Positions 46,684 through 55,577 of a DNA stretch of 64,000 nucleotides are shown piece after piece. The translations under genes and the position numbers were made by a program. Under the pieces are notes generated by a model that worked only from the letters and a program-made list of their open reading frames with translations, had not been told where the DNA came from and made no database searches. Each line of letters starts with the position of its first letter. Within the stretch, counting starts at the first letter, position 1. Origin of the DNA: Pseudomonas entomophila. Its GTDB lineage: Bacteria > Pseudomonadota > Gammaproteobacteria > Pseudomonadales > Pseudomonadaceae. The stretch lies in contig NZ_JAAMQI010000006.1 of the NCBI RefSeq assembly GCF_013523165.1, positions 62,001 through 126,000 on the forward strand. The letters run 5' to 3'.

Positions 46684-47316
46684 ATGAGTGCGATCAACGT
46701 CTACCAGCAAAACCCCGGCGCCGACGTCAAGGCCCAGACCCCGCTGCACCATGCCGACCTGGCCAGCCTGGTCGGCAAGGGCCGCCAGAACGCCGGCGTC
46801 ACCCTGCGTGAAAAGAAATTCCTCGGCCACCTGACCCTGCGTGGCGACGGCCACAACCCGGCGTTCGCCGCAGGTGTGCAGAAGGCCCTGGGCCTGGAGC
46901 TGCCGGTCGCCCTGACCGTGGTGGCCGACGGCGAGACCTCGCTGCAATGGGTCGGGCCGGACGAGTGGCTGCTGATCGTTCCCGGCGGTCAAGAGCTCGA
47001 GGCCGAACAGAAGCTGCGTGCCGCCCTCGAAGGCCAGCACATCCAGGTGGTCAACGTCAGCGGTGGGCAGACCCTGCTGGAGCTGCGCGGCCCGAACGTG
47101 CGCGACGTGCTGATGAAGTCCACCAGCTATGACGTGCACCCGAACAACTTCCCGGTCGGCAAGGCCGTCGGCACCGTGTTCGCCAAGTCGCAGCTGGTGA
47201 TCCGCCGCACCGCCGAGGACACCTGGGAGCTGATGATCCGTCGCAGCTTCGCCGACTACTGGTGGCTGTGGCTGCAGGACGCGTCGGCCGAGTACGGCCT
47301 GACCATCGAGGCCTGA
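46684..47316 (+). CDS. soxG: sarcosine oxidase gamma subunit
   Basis: This 210-residue gamma subunit shows the family features ALTVVADGETSLQWVGPDEWLLIVPGG and the C-terminal RRSFADYWWLWLQDAS. It completes the SoxBDAG complex. The ATG at 46684 has GCAGGTAA upstream, with a leader AGAATTCAAG (46663-46672) identical to the one before fdhA. It is 173 bp after soxA, so its expression may differ from that of soxBDA. purU starts 11 bp after its stop. Confidence 0.94.
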   Translation: MSAINVYQQNPGADVKAQTPLHHADLASLVGKGRQNAGVTLREKKFLGHLTLRGDGHNPAFAAGVQKALGLELPVALTVVADGETSLQWVGPDEWLLIVPGGQELEAEQKLRAALEGQHIQVVNVSGGQTLLELRGPNVRDVLMKSTSYDVHPNNFPVGKAVGTVFAKSQLVIRRTAEDTWELMIRRSFADYWWLWLQDASAEYGLTIEA

Positions 47317-47327
47317 GGAGAACACCG

Positions 47328-48185
47328 ATGAGCCGAGCACCGGATACCTGGATCCTGACCGCCGACTGCCAAAGCATGCTCGGCACCGTCGATGTGGTGA
47401 CGCGTTTTCTGCACGAGCAACAGTGCTATGTGACCGAACACCACTCGTTCGACGACCGGCTGTCCGGCCGCTTCTTCATCCGTGTGGAGTTCCGCCAACC
47501 CGCTGGCTTCGACGAGGCCGCGTTCCGTGCAGGCCTCGGCGAGCGCAGTGCGAGCTTCGGCATGGGCTTCGAGCTGACCGCGCCCAATCACCGCCCCAAG
47601 GTGGTGATCATGGTGTCCAAGGCCGACCACTGCCTGAACGATCTGCTGTACCGGCAACGCATCGGTCAACTGGGCATGGACGTGGTCGCGGTGATTTCCA
47701 ATCACCCTGACCTCGAGCCCCTGGCCCAGTGGCATAAGATTCCCTACCACCACTTCGCGCTCGACCCCAACGACAAACCCGGACAAGAGCGCCAGGTGCT
47801 GCGCGTGATCGAGGAGACCGGTGCCGAGCTGGTGATCCTCGCCCGCTACATGCAGGTGCTGTCACCCGAGCTGTGCCGTCGGCTCGATGGCTGGGCGATC
47901 AACATCCATCACTCGCTGCTGCCGGGTTTCAAGGGTGCCAAGCCCTACCACCAGGCGTACAACAAAGGTGTGAAGATGGTCGGCGCCACGGCGCACTACA
48001 TCAACAACGACCTGGACGAGGGCCCGATCATCGCCCAGGGCGTCGAGACCGTGGACCACAGCGACTACCCCGAGGACCTGATCGCCAAGGGGCGCGACAT
48101 CGAGTGCCTGACGTTGGCACGCGCGGTGGGGTATCACATCGAGAAGCGCGTGTTCCTCAATGCCAATCGGACGGTGGTGCTGTAG
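47328..48185 (+). CDS. purU: formyltetrahydrofolate deformylase
   Basis: This 285-residue enzyme hydrolyses 10-formyl-THF to formate and THF. It has an N-terminal ACT-like domain (residues 1-85) and a C-terminal formyltransferase-type domain with the catalytic NIHHSLLPGFKGAKPY motif and the DEGPIIAQ segment. It regenerates THF during betaine or sarcosine growth. GAGGAG precedes the ATG at 47328; the codons upstream belong to soxG. Confidence 0.95.
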   Translation: MSRAPDTWILTADCQSMLGTVDVVTRFLHEQQCYVTEHHSFDDRLSGRFFIRVEFRQPAGFDEAAFRAGLGERSASFGMGFELTAPNHRPKVVIMVSKADHCLNDLLYRQRIGQLGMDVVAVISNHPDLEPLAQWHKIPYHHFALDPNDKPGQERQVLRVIEETGAELVILARYMQVLSPELCRRLDGWAINIHHSLLPGFKGAKPYHQAYNKGVKMVGATAHYINNDLDEGPIIAQGVETVDHSDYPEDLIAKGRDIECLTLARAVGYHIEKRVFLNANRTVVL

Positions 48186-48278
48186 GGGGTAGTGTCGGGT
48201 CTGCATCGAGGGTGAGAGGCGATAGGTTGCCTGCAGGACATGGGCCCGCGCAGGCTGGCGCATGGAGGCTGTACCGAT

Positions 48279-48305
48279 GCCATCGCGGGCAAGCCCGTTC
48301 CCATG
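48279..48305. repeat. REP element (incomplete 3' half)
   Basis: The GCGGGCAAGCCCG core matches other REPs; the flanks diverge (CCCATG instead of CCCACAG). Confidence 0.7.
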
Positions 48306-48350
48306 AACATAAAATCTCTCGTTGATTTTAAAGGGAGTAATTTCAGGATT

Positions 48351-48531
48351 TTGTGGGCCCTCCGGGCCCAATCGCGGCACTGGGGCGCTCCCACAGGTGA
48401 CCGCGATAGCCTGCAACCCCGCGGTGAGGCAACGGGTGTAGGAGCGGCCCCTGTGCCGCGATTGGGCCCGCCAGGGCCCACATTCGCACTTGGCAGAAAC
48501 CATAGAATCTCCCACAGGTGACCGCGATAGC
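48351..48531. repeat. long palindromic repeat, copy R3
   Basis: This has left arm (TTGTGGGCCC, CCCAATCGCGGCAC), centre and right arm (GTAGGAGCGGCCCCTGTGCC, ATTGGGCCCG) like R1. It also carries a flank (CATTCGCACTTGGCAGAAAC and the following CATAGAATCTCCCACAGG) that recurs inverted at 57213-57256 with R4. Confidence 0.8.
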
Positions 48532-48658
48532 CATGTTCTCTGCGCGACAGCGCGGCGCCAAGGCGGCGGGCGGACTCCCACAGGGGCCGATCCGACGTCC
48601 CGGCAGTGTCGCTTCCCTATGAGCTGCAATTGCTTGTACTACTCCGGTAGTGCTACGG

Positions 48659-48690
48659 GTGTGGGGCTTGCCCGCGATGGCGGTCGTGCC
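48659..48690. repeat. degenerate REP element
   Basis: Core GGGGCTTGCCCGCGATGG resembles the inverted REP orientation; the left half is altered. Confidence 0.55.
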
Positions 48691-48932
48691 AACAGCCGTG
48701 CGGTGGCAGCCTGCTTCGTCCCATCGAAGACTGACGCTCCAAAGCAAGTCACTGTCGTTCCCAGTCACCGTACCCCCTCCCGACAAGACCACAATGGGTC
48801 GCACCAATGCGCGGCCCTGTACGCCTTTGCGCCGTGGCAGGCGTCATTCCACGGCATCAGCAACATCTGTCGCCCTGGAAGGGCGGCGCTTCAACCACCG
48901 CTGCATAACTAGAATTCAAGCGAGGTAAGAGC

Positions 48933-50132
48933 ATGTCAGGCAATCGTGGAGTGGTGTATCTCGGCGCCGGCAAGGTCGAGGTGCAAAAGATCGACTACCC
49001 GAAAATGCAGGACCCGCGTGGCAAGAAAATCGAGCACGGGGTGATCCTCAAGGTGGTCTCCACCAACATCTGCGGCTCTGACCAGCACATGGTCCGTGGT
49101 CGTACCACCGCCCAGGTCGGCCTGGTGCTGGGCCATGAAATCACCGGTGAAATCGTCGAAAAGGGCAGCGACGTCGAGCGCATGCAGATCGGCGACCTGG
49201 TGTCGGTGCCGTTCAACGTCGCCTGCGGTCGTTGCCGCTCCTGCAAGGAAATGCACACCGGCGTCTGCCTCACCGTCAACCCGGCCCGTGCGGGTGGCGC
49301 CTACGGCTATGTCGACATGGGCGACTGGACCGGCGGCCAGGCCGAGTACGTGCTGGTGCCGTACGCCGACTTCAACCTGCTGAAACTGCCCGATCGCGAC
49401 AAGGCCATGGAGAAGATCCGTGACCTGACCTGCCTCTCCGATATCCTGCCGACCGGCTACCATGGTGCCGTGACCGCAGGCGTCGGCCCAGGCAGCACCG
49501 TCTACGTCGCCGGTGCCGGCCCGGTCGGCCTGGCTGCGGCCGCCTCGGCTCGCCTCCTGGGCGCTGCCTGCGTCATCGTCGGCGACCTCAACCCGGCGCG
49601 TCTGGCGCACGCCAAGTCGCAAGGCTTCGAAGTGGTCGACCTGTCCAAGGACACCCCACTGCACGAGCAGATCGTCGACATCCTCGGCGAGCCGGAAGTG
49701 GACTGCGCGGTCGATGCCGTCGGCTTCGAGGCCCGTGGCCATGGCCATGAAGGCGCCAAGCACGAAGCCCCGGCCACCGTGCTGAACTCGCTGATGCAGG
49801 TGACCCGCGTGGCCGGCAGCATCGGTATCCCGGGCCTGTACGTGACCGAAGACCCGGGCGCATCGGATGCCGCCGCCAAGATCGGCGCTCTGAGCATTCG
49901 CTTCGGCCTGGGCTGGGCCAAGTCGCACAGCTTCCACACCGGCCAGACCCCGACCATGAAGTACAACCGCCAGCTGATGCAGGCGATCATGTGGGACCGG
50001 ATCAACATCGCCGAAGTCGTGGGTGTGCAGGTGATCAACCTGGACCAGGCACCGCAGGGGTATGGCGAGTTCGACGCCGGCGTGCCGAAGAAATTCGTGA
50101 TCGACCCGCACAAGATGTGGGGCGCGGCGTGA
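48933..50132 (+). CDS. fdhA: glutathione-independent formaldehyde dehydrogenase
   Basis: This 399-residue zinc alcohol dehydrogenase superfamily member oxidises formaldehyde to formate with NAD and needs no glutathione. The catalytic zinc ligands are Cys47 and His68 (with Asp near residue 170), and the structural zinc site is CGRCRSCKEMHTGVC. The NAD fold is VYVAGAGPVGLAAAASA. It matches P. putida FdhA closely. It detoxifies formaldehyde from GbcAB, DgcAB and Sox. AGGTAAGAGC precedes the ATG and a strong terminator follows. Confidence 0.97.
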   Translation: MSGNRGVVYLGAGKVEVQKIDYPKMQDPRGKKIEHGVILKVVSTNICGSDQHMVRGRTTAQVGLVLGHEITGEIVEKGSDVERMQIGDLVSVPFNVACGRCRSCKEMHTGVCLTVNPARAGGAYGYVDMGDWTGGQAEYVLVPYADFNLLKLPDRDKAMEKIRDLTCLSDILPTGYHGAVTAGVGPGSTVYVAGAGPVGLAAAASARLLGAACVIVGDLNPARLAHAKSQGFEVVDLSKDTPLHEQIVDILGEPEVDCAVDAVGFEARGHGHEGAKHEAPATVLNSLMQVTRVAGSIGIPGLYVTEDPGASDAAAKIGALSIRFGLGWAKSHSFHTGQTPTMKYNRQLMQAIMWDRINIAEVVGVQVINLDQAPQGYGEFDAGVPKKFVIDPHKMWGAA

Positions 50133-50155
50133 TCGCGTGATGTGATGTAACGAAG

Positions 50156-50180
50156 AGCCCCTCTCGTAGAGGGGCTTTTT
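50156..50180 (+). terminator. fdhA terminator
   Basis: AGCCCCTCT (50156-50164) pairs with AGAGGGGCT (50168-50176) around a 3-nt loop, followed by TTTTT. The stop codon of the truncated RHS gene on the other strand touches its end. Confidence 0.9.
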
Positions 50181-50389
50181 CATGGCTGCTCGTCGGGGCT
50201 TTGCACGCCAAGGACCGAGCCTTTGTCATCGGTGGCCAGCAAGCTGCTGGTTTGGGTGGCGTCGGTGCTCAGTTCAGCCAACGGTTGTTCGGCAGCGCGA
50301 AAGATGGCCAGATGCTGATCGTTCTGGGTTAGGGTGATGAGCTTGCCGTTTTGATAAAAGAAGCGCGATTTCTTTGAGACGTTGTGCAT
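50180..50389 (-). pseudogene. truncated orphan RHS gene, N-terminal remnant
   Basis: This 69-residue frame starts MHNVSKKSRFFYQNGKL and continues ITL, FRAAEQPLAEL and LLATDDKGSVLGVQ, which is the N-terminal leader of orphan RHS core proteins in P. putida. It stops right before the YSAYG core that should follow, at the fdhA terminator. The rest of the gene is absent. It lies 88 bp downstream of a complete RHS gene on the same strand. It is most likely a fragment left by deletion or recombination; a longer start at 50527 has less support. Confidence 0.7.
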
Positions 50390-50477
50390 GATGCAGGTTC
50401 CCGCCTGAAAGAGTGTTGAAATGACGTGAGCCTGGTTTGAACACAGGAAAGAGTGAGCGGACTCATTTGTCTGTGCG

Positions 50478-51425
50478 TCAGTCAGGGCCCTTCCGAATTG
50501 TTTTAAGGCGTTGGTTGATTTTATCAATTTGAGACTGTGCTTTTGCTGCCTTCTGGGTCAACTTAATAAGTGCTTTACTTTCAGCTTCACTAGAGAGTCT
50601 TAGATCTTTCCGACGTTTAAGATTTGTATAAGAAAGCCCTCCCTCTTCCAGGATGCTGTTAAGCCTTTCTTGAATTTTTGATTTTTCCTCTGACAAGAAC
50701 GTTGCCAATTTCGCATCAGTCTGCAAGCGGCGGTCAGTGTTTTCTAAACCACTTCCTTCTGAGAGTCGTTGACCTGCGGGCCGGTCTGGAAGCGGTCTTT
50801 TGTGTGCCCGGGTAGGTGATGAGGGTTGGGGGTTGAACGTCTCTGAAATTACCTGCGAGTTTTTGCTTCCAGGTGTTCTTAAGTGTAAGCGATTGGCAGC
50901 GCCCTTGAAAAAGCTCCGGATGAATCGCGGAACGTTTCCAGAGGGGTCCATTTTGTTGATAGGGTCGTTCTCGCAGTACGCGTATGCATTGAGCCCGCCT
51001 TGGTCAAATGGACTAAATAGGTCAGGGCTGGAAAAACGAAAAAGTGTCGGGTGGTAGGTTCGATTCCCGTTGCCCAATGCGTAGGTTCTCGTCGAGGGGT
51101 CAAGTCGTTCTCCGTTGAAGGCGAGTACCGCTGTCGATTGTCCCTCTTTAAAAAAGCCGTAGGCCGAGTAGGTCGTCTTATCAGGCACCCCGTTGAGCAC
51201 GGAGTTGGCTTGGTCAACGTGCAGTGGTTGAGCTGCTGTGCCTTGATCTAACTGCGCTAGGGCAGTGTCTTGAGATCGCACTATGTGGCGAATGCCTTGG
51301 TTGGAGATTTCGGTTGCCAAGTGGTCAGCTTGGTAAAAAAGCATGTGAGTACACGCGGGTGCCGTTTCTGATTTATCGGTCTGTGCGATCACGTTTGGGG
51401 TCTGTGTGGCCCTATGAGCTGTCAT
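50478..51425 (-). CDS. orphan RHS core-domain protein with charged C-terminus
   Basis: This 315-residue protein has a leader (HMLFYQADHLATEI, RSQDTALAQL), then the RHS core (YSAYGFFKEGQ, LAFNGERLDPSTRTYALGNG, YHPTLFRFSSPDLFSPFDQGGLNAYAYCENDPINKMDPSG) at about residues 90-165. The variable C-terminus of about 150 residues is highly charged, with helices such as EEKSKIQERLNSILEEG and KALIKLTQKAAKAQSQIDKINQRL; this differs fully from the hydrophobic tip at 34.7 kb. It is likely a polymorphic toxin tip with no recognisable domain. No immunity gene is obvious. The region is AT-richer than its neighbours, suggesting acquisition. Confidence 0.8.
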   Translation of the reverse strand: MTAHRATQTPNVIAQTDKSETAPACTHMLFYQADHLATEISNQGIRHIVRSQDTALAQLDQGTAAQPLHVDQANSVLNGVPDKTTYSAYGFFKEGQSTAVLAFNGERLDPSTRTYALGNGNRTYHPTLFRFSSPDLFSPFDQGGLNAYAYCENDPINKMDPSGNVPRFIRSFFKGAANRLHLRTPGSKNSQVISETFNPQPSSPTRAHKRPLPDRPAGQRLSEGSGLENTDRRLQTDAKLATFLSEEKSKIQERLNSILEEGGLSYTNLKRRKDLRLSSEAESKALIKLTQKAAKAQSQIDKINQRLKTIRKGPD

Positions 51426-51738
51426 GTTTTCGAGGCTCCTGAAACGATGGAGGGGCTTTCAATCTGCATGATCGCGCGCATGGTCACAACTGACAGATTT
51501 GCTAGGCTATACGTTATCCGAGATGCCTTGTCATCCAAGCTCTTGCGGCCAGCAGGGTACCTCCCGATGAACGCATTCACGCTAACGACCAGGTAGGCAA
51601 TTGCAGCACGACAGACATTGGATATTGGAAAGGCGTTGAATGGGCGTAGGAGGGTGCGGCGATTGTTCTGTCGCAACGCGTTGTACTGATAATGGGATCC
51701 GCTCCACGAAAGCATCAGCATTGGCGGAGCGGCGCGCA
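51426..51738. other. AT-richer intergenic stretch upstream of the RHS gene
   Basis: These 313 bp lie between two minus-strand genes. I see no gene. The base composition stays lower in GC than the surrounding core genes, as in the RHS gene, which fits an acquired segment ending near 51.73 kb. Confidence 0.4.
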
Positions 51739-52623
51739 TTACATTTCTGTTCGCAACTGCTCGATTCGCTTATCTTTTTGCAACCACAACTGATTCACCC
51801 AAGCCTGCACGGTCTGCCGGAAGTGGAGATCATTTTCGTAATCTCCAGCCCATAGCGCCGGATCCAGTTCGAGCACCCGAATATCGACGATCACCTGCCT
51901 GATGCTTCCATTGAGCAAATCCCAGAACCCCGGCGCCTGATCACCGGGATACACGATGGTCACATCCAGCAGCGCATCCAGCTGCTCGCCCAGCGCCGCC
52001 AGCACGAACGCCACGCCACCCGCCTTGGGCTTGAGCAGGTACCGATAGGGCGACTGCTGGGCCTGGTGTTTGGCCGGGGTAAAACGCGTGCCTTCGAGGT
52101 AGTTGACCACGGTCACCGGCTGACGCTTGAACAGCTCGCAGGCGGCCTTGGTGATTTCCAGGTCCTTGCCCTTGAGCTCCGGATGCTTTTCCAGGAAGGC
52201 CTTGCTGTAGCGCTTCATGAACGGGTAGTCCAGGCCCCACCAAGCCAGCCCCAGCAGGGGCACCCAGATCAGCTCCTTCTTCAGGAAGAACTTGAAGAAC
52301 GGCGTGCGGCGGTTGAGGCTTTCCATCAGCGCCGGGATGTCCACCCAGCTCTGGTGGTTGCTGACGCACAGGTAGGAGGTGTCCGGGCGCAGGTTGTCCA
52401 CGCCGCGAATGTCCCAGCGGGTCGGGATGCACGCGGCGAAGATCAGTTTGTCGATCTCGGCCCAGGTTTCTGCCACCCACATGACCGCGCGCGAGGCCCA
52501 GTCGCGGCCGCGGGTCGGCAGCATCAGCTTGAGCACGGCGAAGAACAGCAGAGGGCAGATCAGCACCAGGGTATTGAGCAGCAGCAGGGTAGCCACGAGC
52601 AGGCCGGTGAACAGGCGACGCAT
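51739..52623 (-). CDS. 1-acyl-glycerol-phosphate acyltransferase-like protein (YihG type)
   Basis: This 294-residue PlsC-family acyltransferase has an N-terminal membrane segment (about residues 8-35), the catalytic HxxxxD motif in SNHQSWVD, and the EGTRFTPAKH substrate motif about 75 residues later. These indicate transfer of acyl groups to lysophosphatidic acid or a related lipid; YihG-type enzymes are secondary to PlsC in E. coli. The start at 52623 (MRRLFTGLL) keeps the membrane anchor; the longer frame upstream is non-coding. Confidence 0.85.
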   Translation of the reverse strand: MRRLFTGLLVATLLLLNTLVLICPLLFFAVLKLMLPTRGRDWASRAVMWVAETWAEIDKLIFAACIPTRWDIRGVDNLRPDTSYLCVSNHQSWVDIPALMESLNRRTPFFKFFLKKELIWVPLLGLAWWGLDYPFMKRYSKAFLEKHPELKGKDLEITKAACELFKRQPVTVVNYLEGTRFTPAKHQAQQSPYRYLLKPKAGGVAFVLAALGEQLDALLDVTIVYPGDQAPGFWDLLNGSIRQVIVDIRVLELDPALWAGDYENDLHFRQTVQAWVNQLWLQKDKRIEQLRTEM

Positions 52624-52817
52624 AGGAAAACTCTTGTGGTCTGAGCAGGAGGCCATGATAAGCATGCCGCTGCGCCCCGCCAAATCCGCCGGGCCGTGCG
52701 GCGCGAACAAATGTTTCACATTGTGTTGGCTAGAGTCGCAGGCCCTTGCCATGGACCGGTGAAACATCGACGGACGATTGACGTCCAACCCGTGTCTTCG
52801 AACCAGGAGCCTTATCC

Positions 52818-53318
52818 GTGAAACCCATGCTCGCTTTGCTGTGCGCCTTGTCCTTGCCCGCGATGGCGGCAGACCCTGCGCTCTACGGACGCTACGAACA
52901 CATCGGCCTGCCGGAGCTCGGCGAAACCCTCAAGGCCAAGATGGACACCGGCGCCTGGACGGCCTCGCTGTCGGCCAAGGACATCGAACGCTTCACACGC
53001 GGTGGCGATGACTGGGTGCGCTTCCGCCTGGCGACCCCGGACGCCGACGGCAAGGTGTACGAACACAAGCTGGCGCGCATCAGCAAGATCAAGAGCCGAG
53101 CCGACGAGGACGAGGAGGGCGAGGCGGCCGGGTTCGCCAAACGGCCCGTGATCGATCTGGACCTGTGCCTGGGCAACGTCAAGCGCACCGTCGAGGTGAA
53201 CCTCACCGACCGCAGCAGCTTCGACTACCCCCTGCTGATCGGCGCCAAGGCCCTGCGCGAGTTCAAGGCGGCCATCGATCCGGCGCAGCGCTACACCGTG
53301 GACAAGCCTGACTGCTGA
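52818..53318 (+). CDS. secreted retropepsin-like protein (DUF785 / PF05618)
   Basis: This 166-residue exported protein has a signal peptide (MKPMLALLCALSLPAMA) and an aspartic-protease-like core with KMDTGAWTASLSA; the Asp-Thr-Gly is the retropepsin catalytic triad. Family members are often annotated 'ATP-dependent zinc protease', which the sequence does not support. It contains an acidic DEDEEGEAAG loop. It is probably a single-domain dimeric peptidase in the periplasm. It is divergent from the acyltransferase and upstream of creB with a 120-bp gap. Confidence 0.75.
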   Translation: MKPMLALLCALSLPAMAADPALYGRYEHIGLPELGETLKAKMDTGAWTASLSAKDIERFTRGGDDWVRFRLATPDADGKVYEHKLARISKIKSRADEDEEGEAAGFAKRPVIDLDLCLGNVKRTVEVNLTDRSSFDYPLLIGAKALREFKAAIDPAQRYTVDKPDC

Positions 53319-53438
53319 GGCAGAAGCTGCCAGTGGTGAGCTGCACGCTAGAAGCCAGAAGCTGCAACCAGTAGGATTCAGCGTACAGTCTGCGCCCCGT
53401 TCCTGCTTGCAGCTTGCAGCCCGCCACTCGAGACCCCC

Positions 53439-54119
53439 ATGCCCCACATCCTCATCGTCGAAGACGAAGCCGCCATCGCCGACACGCTGATCTACGCCCT
53501 GCAGGCCGACGGTCACAGCACCGACTGGGTCTCGCTGGGCGGCGTGGCGCTCGAGCGGCTGCGGCTGCAACCGGCAGACCTGGTGATTCTCGACATCGGC
53601 TTGCCCGACATGAGCGGCTTCGAGACGTGTCGGCAGGTGCGTCGGTTCTCCGAGGTGCCGGTGATGTTCCTCAGCGCGCGCGATGGGGAAATCGATCGGG
53701 TCGTGGGGCTGGAAATCGGCGCCGACGACTATGTCGTCAAACCATTCAGCCCGCGTGAAGTGGCGGCGCGGGTCCGGGCGATCCTCAAGCGCATGGCGCC
53801 ACGGGTCAAGCCTGTGGAGGCCGCGGCGCCGTTCCAGGTGGACACCGTGCGCATGCTGATCCAGTACCGTGGTCAGTCGCTGGCCCTGACGCGTCACGAG
53901 TTCCGCCTGCTGCACTGCCTGCTGGCGCAGCCGCAGCGGGTGTTCAGCCGCGAGCAGCTGCTCGATGCGCTCGGTGTGGCCTCCGATGTCGGCTACGAGC
54001 GGACCATCGACAGCCACATCAAGAGCCTGCGCGCCAAGCTGCGCCAGGTCGCCGCCCACGCCGAACCGATCCAGACCCACCGAGGCCTGGGCTACAGCTA
54101 TAGCCCGGACCAGGCCTGA
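53439..54119 (+). CDS. creB: response regulator CreB
   Basis: This 226-residue OmpR-type regulator has a receiver domain with acidic pocket Glu9-Asp10 (VEDE), phosphoacceptor Asp52 (ILDIGLPD) and Lys101-type KPFSPREV, plus a winged-helix domain (LTRHEFRLLHCL, RTIDSHIKSLRAKL, GLGYSY). With CreC it controls creD and, in some pseudomonads, beta-lactamase genes. It overlaps creC by one base. The leader contains AGCTGCA-type inverted repeats. Confidence 0.9.
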   Translation: MPHILIVEDEAAIADTLIYALQADGHSTDWVSLGGVALERLRLQPADLVILDIGLPDMSGFETCRQVRRFSEVPVMFLSARDGEIDRVVGLEIGADDYVVKPFSPREVAARVRAILKRMAPRVKPVEAAAPFQVDTVRMLIQYRGQSLALTRHEFRLLHCLLAQPQRVFSREQLLDALGVASDVGYERTIDSHIKSLRAKLRQVAAHAEPIQTHRGLGYSYSPDQA

Positions 54120-55549
54120 TGCGCCTGGGGATACGGATCTTCCTGGTGTACTTCCTGTTCGTCGGCCTGGCGGGGTATTTCCTGCTCAATACCGTGCGCG
54201 AACAGATCCGTCCGGTGGTGCGTCAGTCCTCCGAGGAAACCTTGGTAGACACGGCCAACCTGCTGGCGGAAATCCTGCATGACGACGTCAAGGCCGGGAC
54301 CCTCGGCCAGGGCCGCCTGCCCGAGGTGCTCAAGGCCTATGGCCTGCGCCGTCCTGGCGCACGGATCTGGGGGTTGGAGAAGCACCAGGTCAGTCACCGG
54401 ATCTACGTCACCGATGCCCGCGGCATCGTGCTGCTCGACTCCAGTGGCCAGGCGCTCGGCCAGGACTACTCGCGCTGGAACGACGTCTACCTGACCTTGC
54501 GCGGCCAGTACGGGGCGCGCTCCACGCGCAGCGTCAAGGCGGACGAGAGCACCTCGGTGATGCATGTGGCGGCGCCGATCCTGGACCAGGGCCGGATCAT
54601 CGGCGTGGTCACCGTGGCCAAGCCCAACAGCTCTCTGCAGCCGTACATCGACCGCTCCGAACGCCGTCTGCTGACCCTGGGGCTGGGCGTGATCGTCATG
54701 GGCCTGCTGGTCGGGGCGGCCTTGTCCTGGTGGCTGGCGCGCGCCCTGCGCAAGCTGGCGCGTTATGCCCAGGCGGTCAGCGAGGGTGAGCGTGCCGCGC
54801 TGCCGTTCTACAAGGGCGGCGAGCTGGCGCACCTGGCCGCAGCCGTCGAGCGCATGCGCACGCAGCTCGAAGGCAAGGCCTACGTCGAGCGGTACGTCCA
54901 CACCCTGACCCATGAGCTGAAAAGCCCGCTGGCGGCGATTCGCGGGGCAGCGGAGCTGCTGCAAGGGGAGATGCCAGCCGATCAGCGGGCGCGGTTCGCC
55001 GCCAACGTCGAGCGCGAGAGCGAGCGCGTGCAACAGATGATCGAGCGCTTGCTCGACCTGGCCAAGGTCGAGCAGATGCAGGCGCTGGAGGACGAGCACC
55101 ACGTGGACATCGCGACAGTGGTCGACGAGTTGCTGACGGCCCAGGCGACACGGGTGGCGGCCGGGGGTATCCGGGTGCGCCAGGACCTGCCAGCGCGCCG
55201 CTTGCTGTGCGATCCCTTCCTGATGCGTCAGGCCCTGGCCAACCTGCTGGACAATGCCCTGGACTTCACACCGCCTGGCGGTGTCCTGACGTTCGACCTG
55301 GCGCACCAGGACGAGCGGGTCGCGTTGAGTGTGTTCAACCAAGCCGACCCGATCCCGGATTACGCCATCGGCCGGGTCGCCGAGCGTTTCTACTCGCTGC
55401 CCCGCCCCGCGAGCGGACGCAAGAGCACGGGCCTGGGGCTCAATTTCGTGGCCGAGGTCATGCACCTGCATGGCGGCGCCCTGGCCGTGGACAATGTCGA
55501 CGGGGGAGTACAGGTCCGGTTGTGGTTGCCGGCGAGGCGTTTCGACTGA
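54119..55549 (+). CDS. creC: sensor histidine kinase CreC
   Basis: This 476-residue inner-membrane kinase has two membrane segments (about residues 7-25 and 183-203) around a periplasmic domain, a HAMP-like linker, the phosphoacceptor His265 in LTHELKSP, and an ATPase domain (NLLDNALDFTPPGG, KSTGLGLNFVAEV). The E. coli homologue responds to carbon state, and Pseudomonas CreC to cell-wall stress via PBP4. It is translationally coupled to creB. Confidence 0.9.
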   Translation: MRLGIRIFLVYFLFVGLAGYFLLNTVREQIRPVVRQSSEETLVDTANLLAEILHDDVKAGTLGQGRLPEVLKAYGLRRPGARIWGLEKHQVSHRIYVTDARGIVLLDSSGQALGQDYSRWNDVYLTLRGQYGARSTRSVKADESTSVMHVAAPILDQGRIIGVVTVAKPNSSLQPYIDRSERRLLTLGLGVIVMGLLVGAALSWWLARALRKLARYAQAVSEGERAALPFYKGGELAHLAAAVERMRTQLEGKAYVERYVHTLTHELKSPLAAIRGAAELLQGEMPADQRARFAANVERESERVQQMIERLLDLAKVEQMQALEDEHHVDIATVVDELLTAQATRVAAGGIRVRQDLPARRLLCDPFLMRQALANLLDNALDFTPPGGVLTFDLAHQDERVALSVFNQADPIPDYAIGRVAERFYSLPRPASGRKSTGLGLNFVAEVMHLHGGALAVDNVDGGVQVRLWLPARRFD

Positions 55550-55577
55550 GCATGCGAGGGCCTGCGTCTCGCTCATT

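Larger units (their letters stand above)
48186..48932. other. non-coding region of repeats before fdhA
   Basis: These 747 bp separate purU and fdhA and hold a REP (48279-48305), a long palindromic repeat (48351-48531), a degenerate REP (48659-48690) and an fdhA leader. I see no gene. fdhA probably has its own promoter here. Confidence 0.6.

Noticed and set aside
48186..48932. Insertion sequence remnant
   Set aside because: There is no transposase fragment and no target-site duplication; the content is REP and palindromic repeats.
50390..50527. Upstream extension of the RHS remnant (start at 50527)
   Set aside because: The extra 46 codons overlap the end of the complete RHS gene and do not resemble RHS leaders, which begin at the MHNVSKK-type start.
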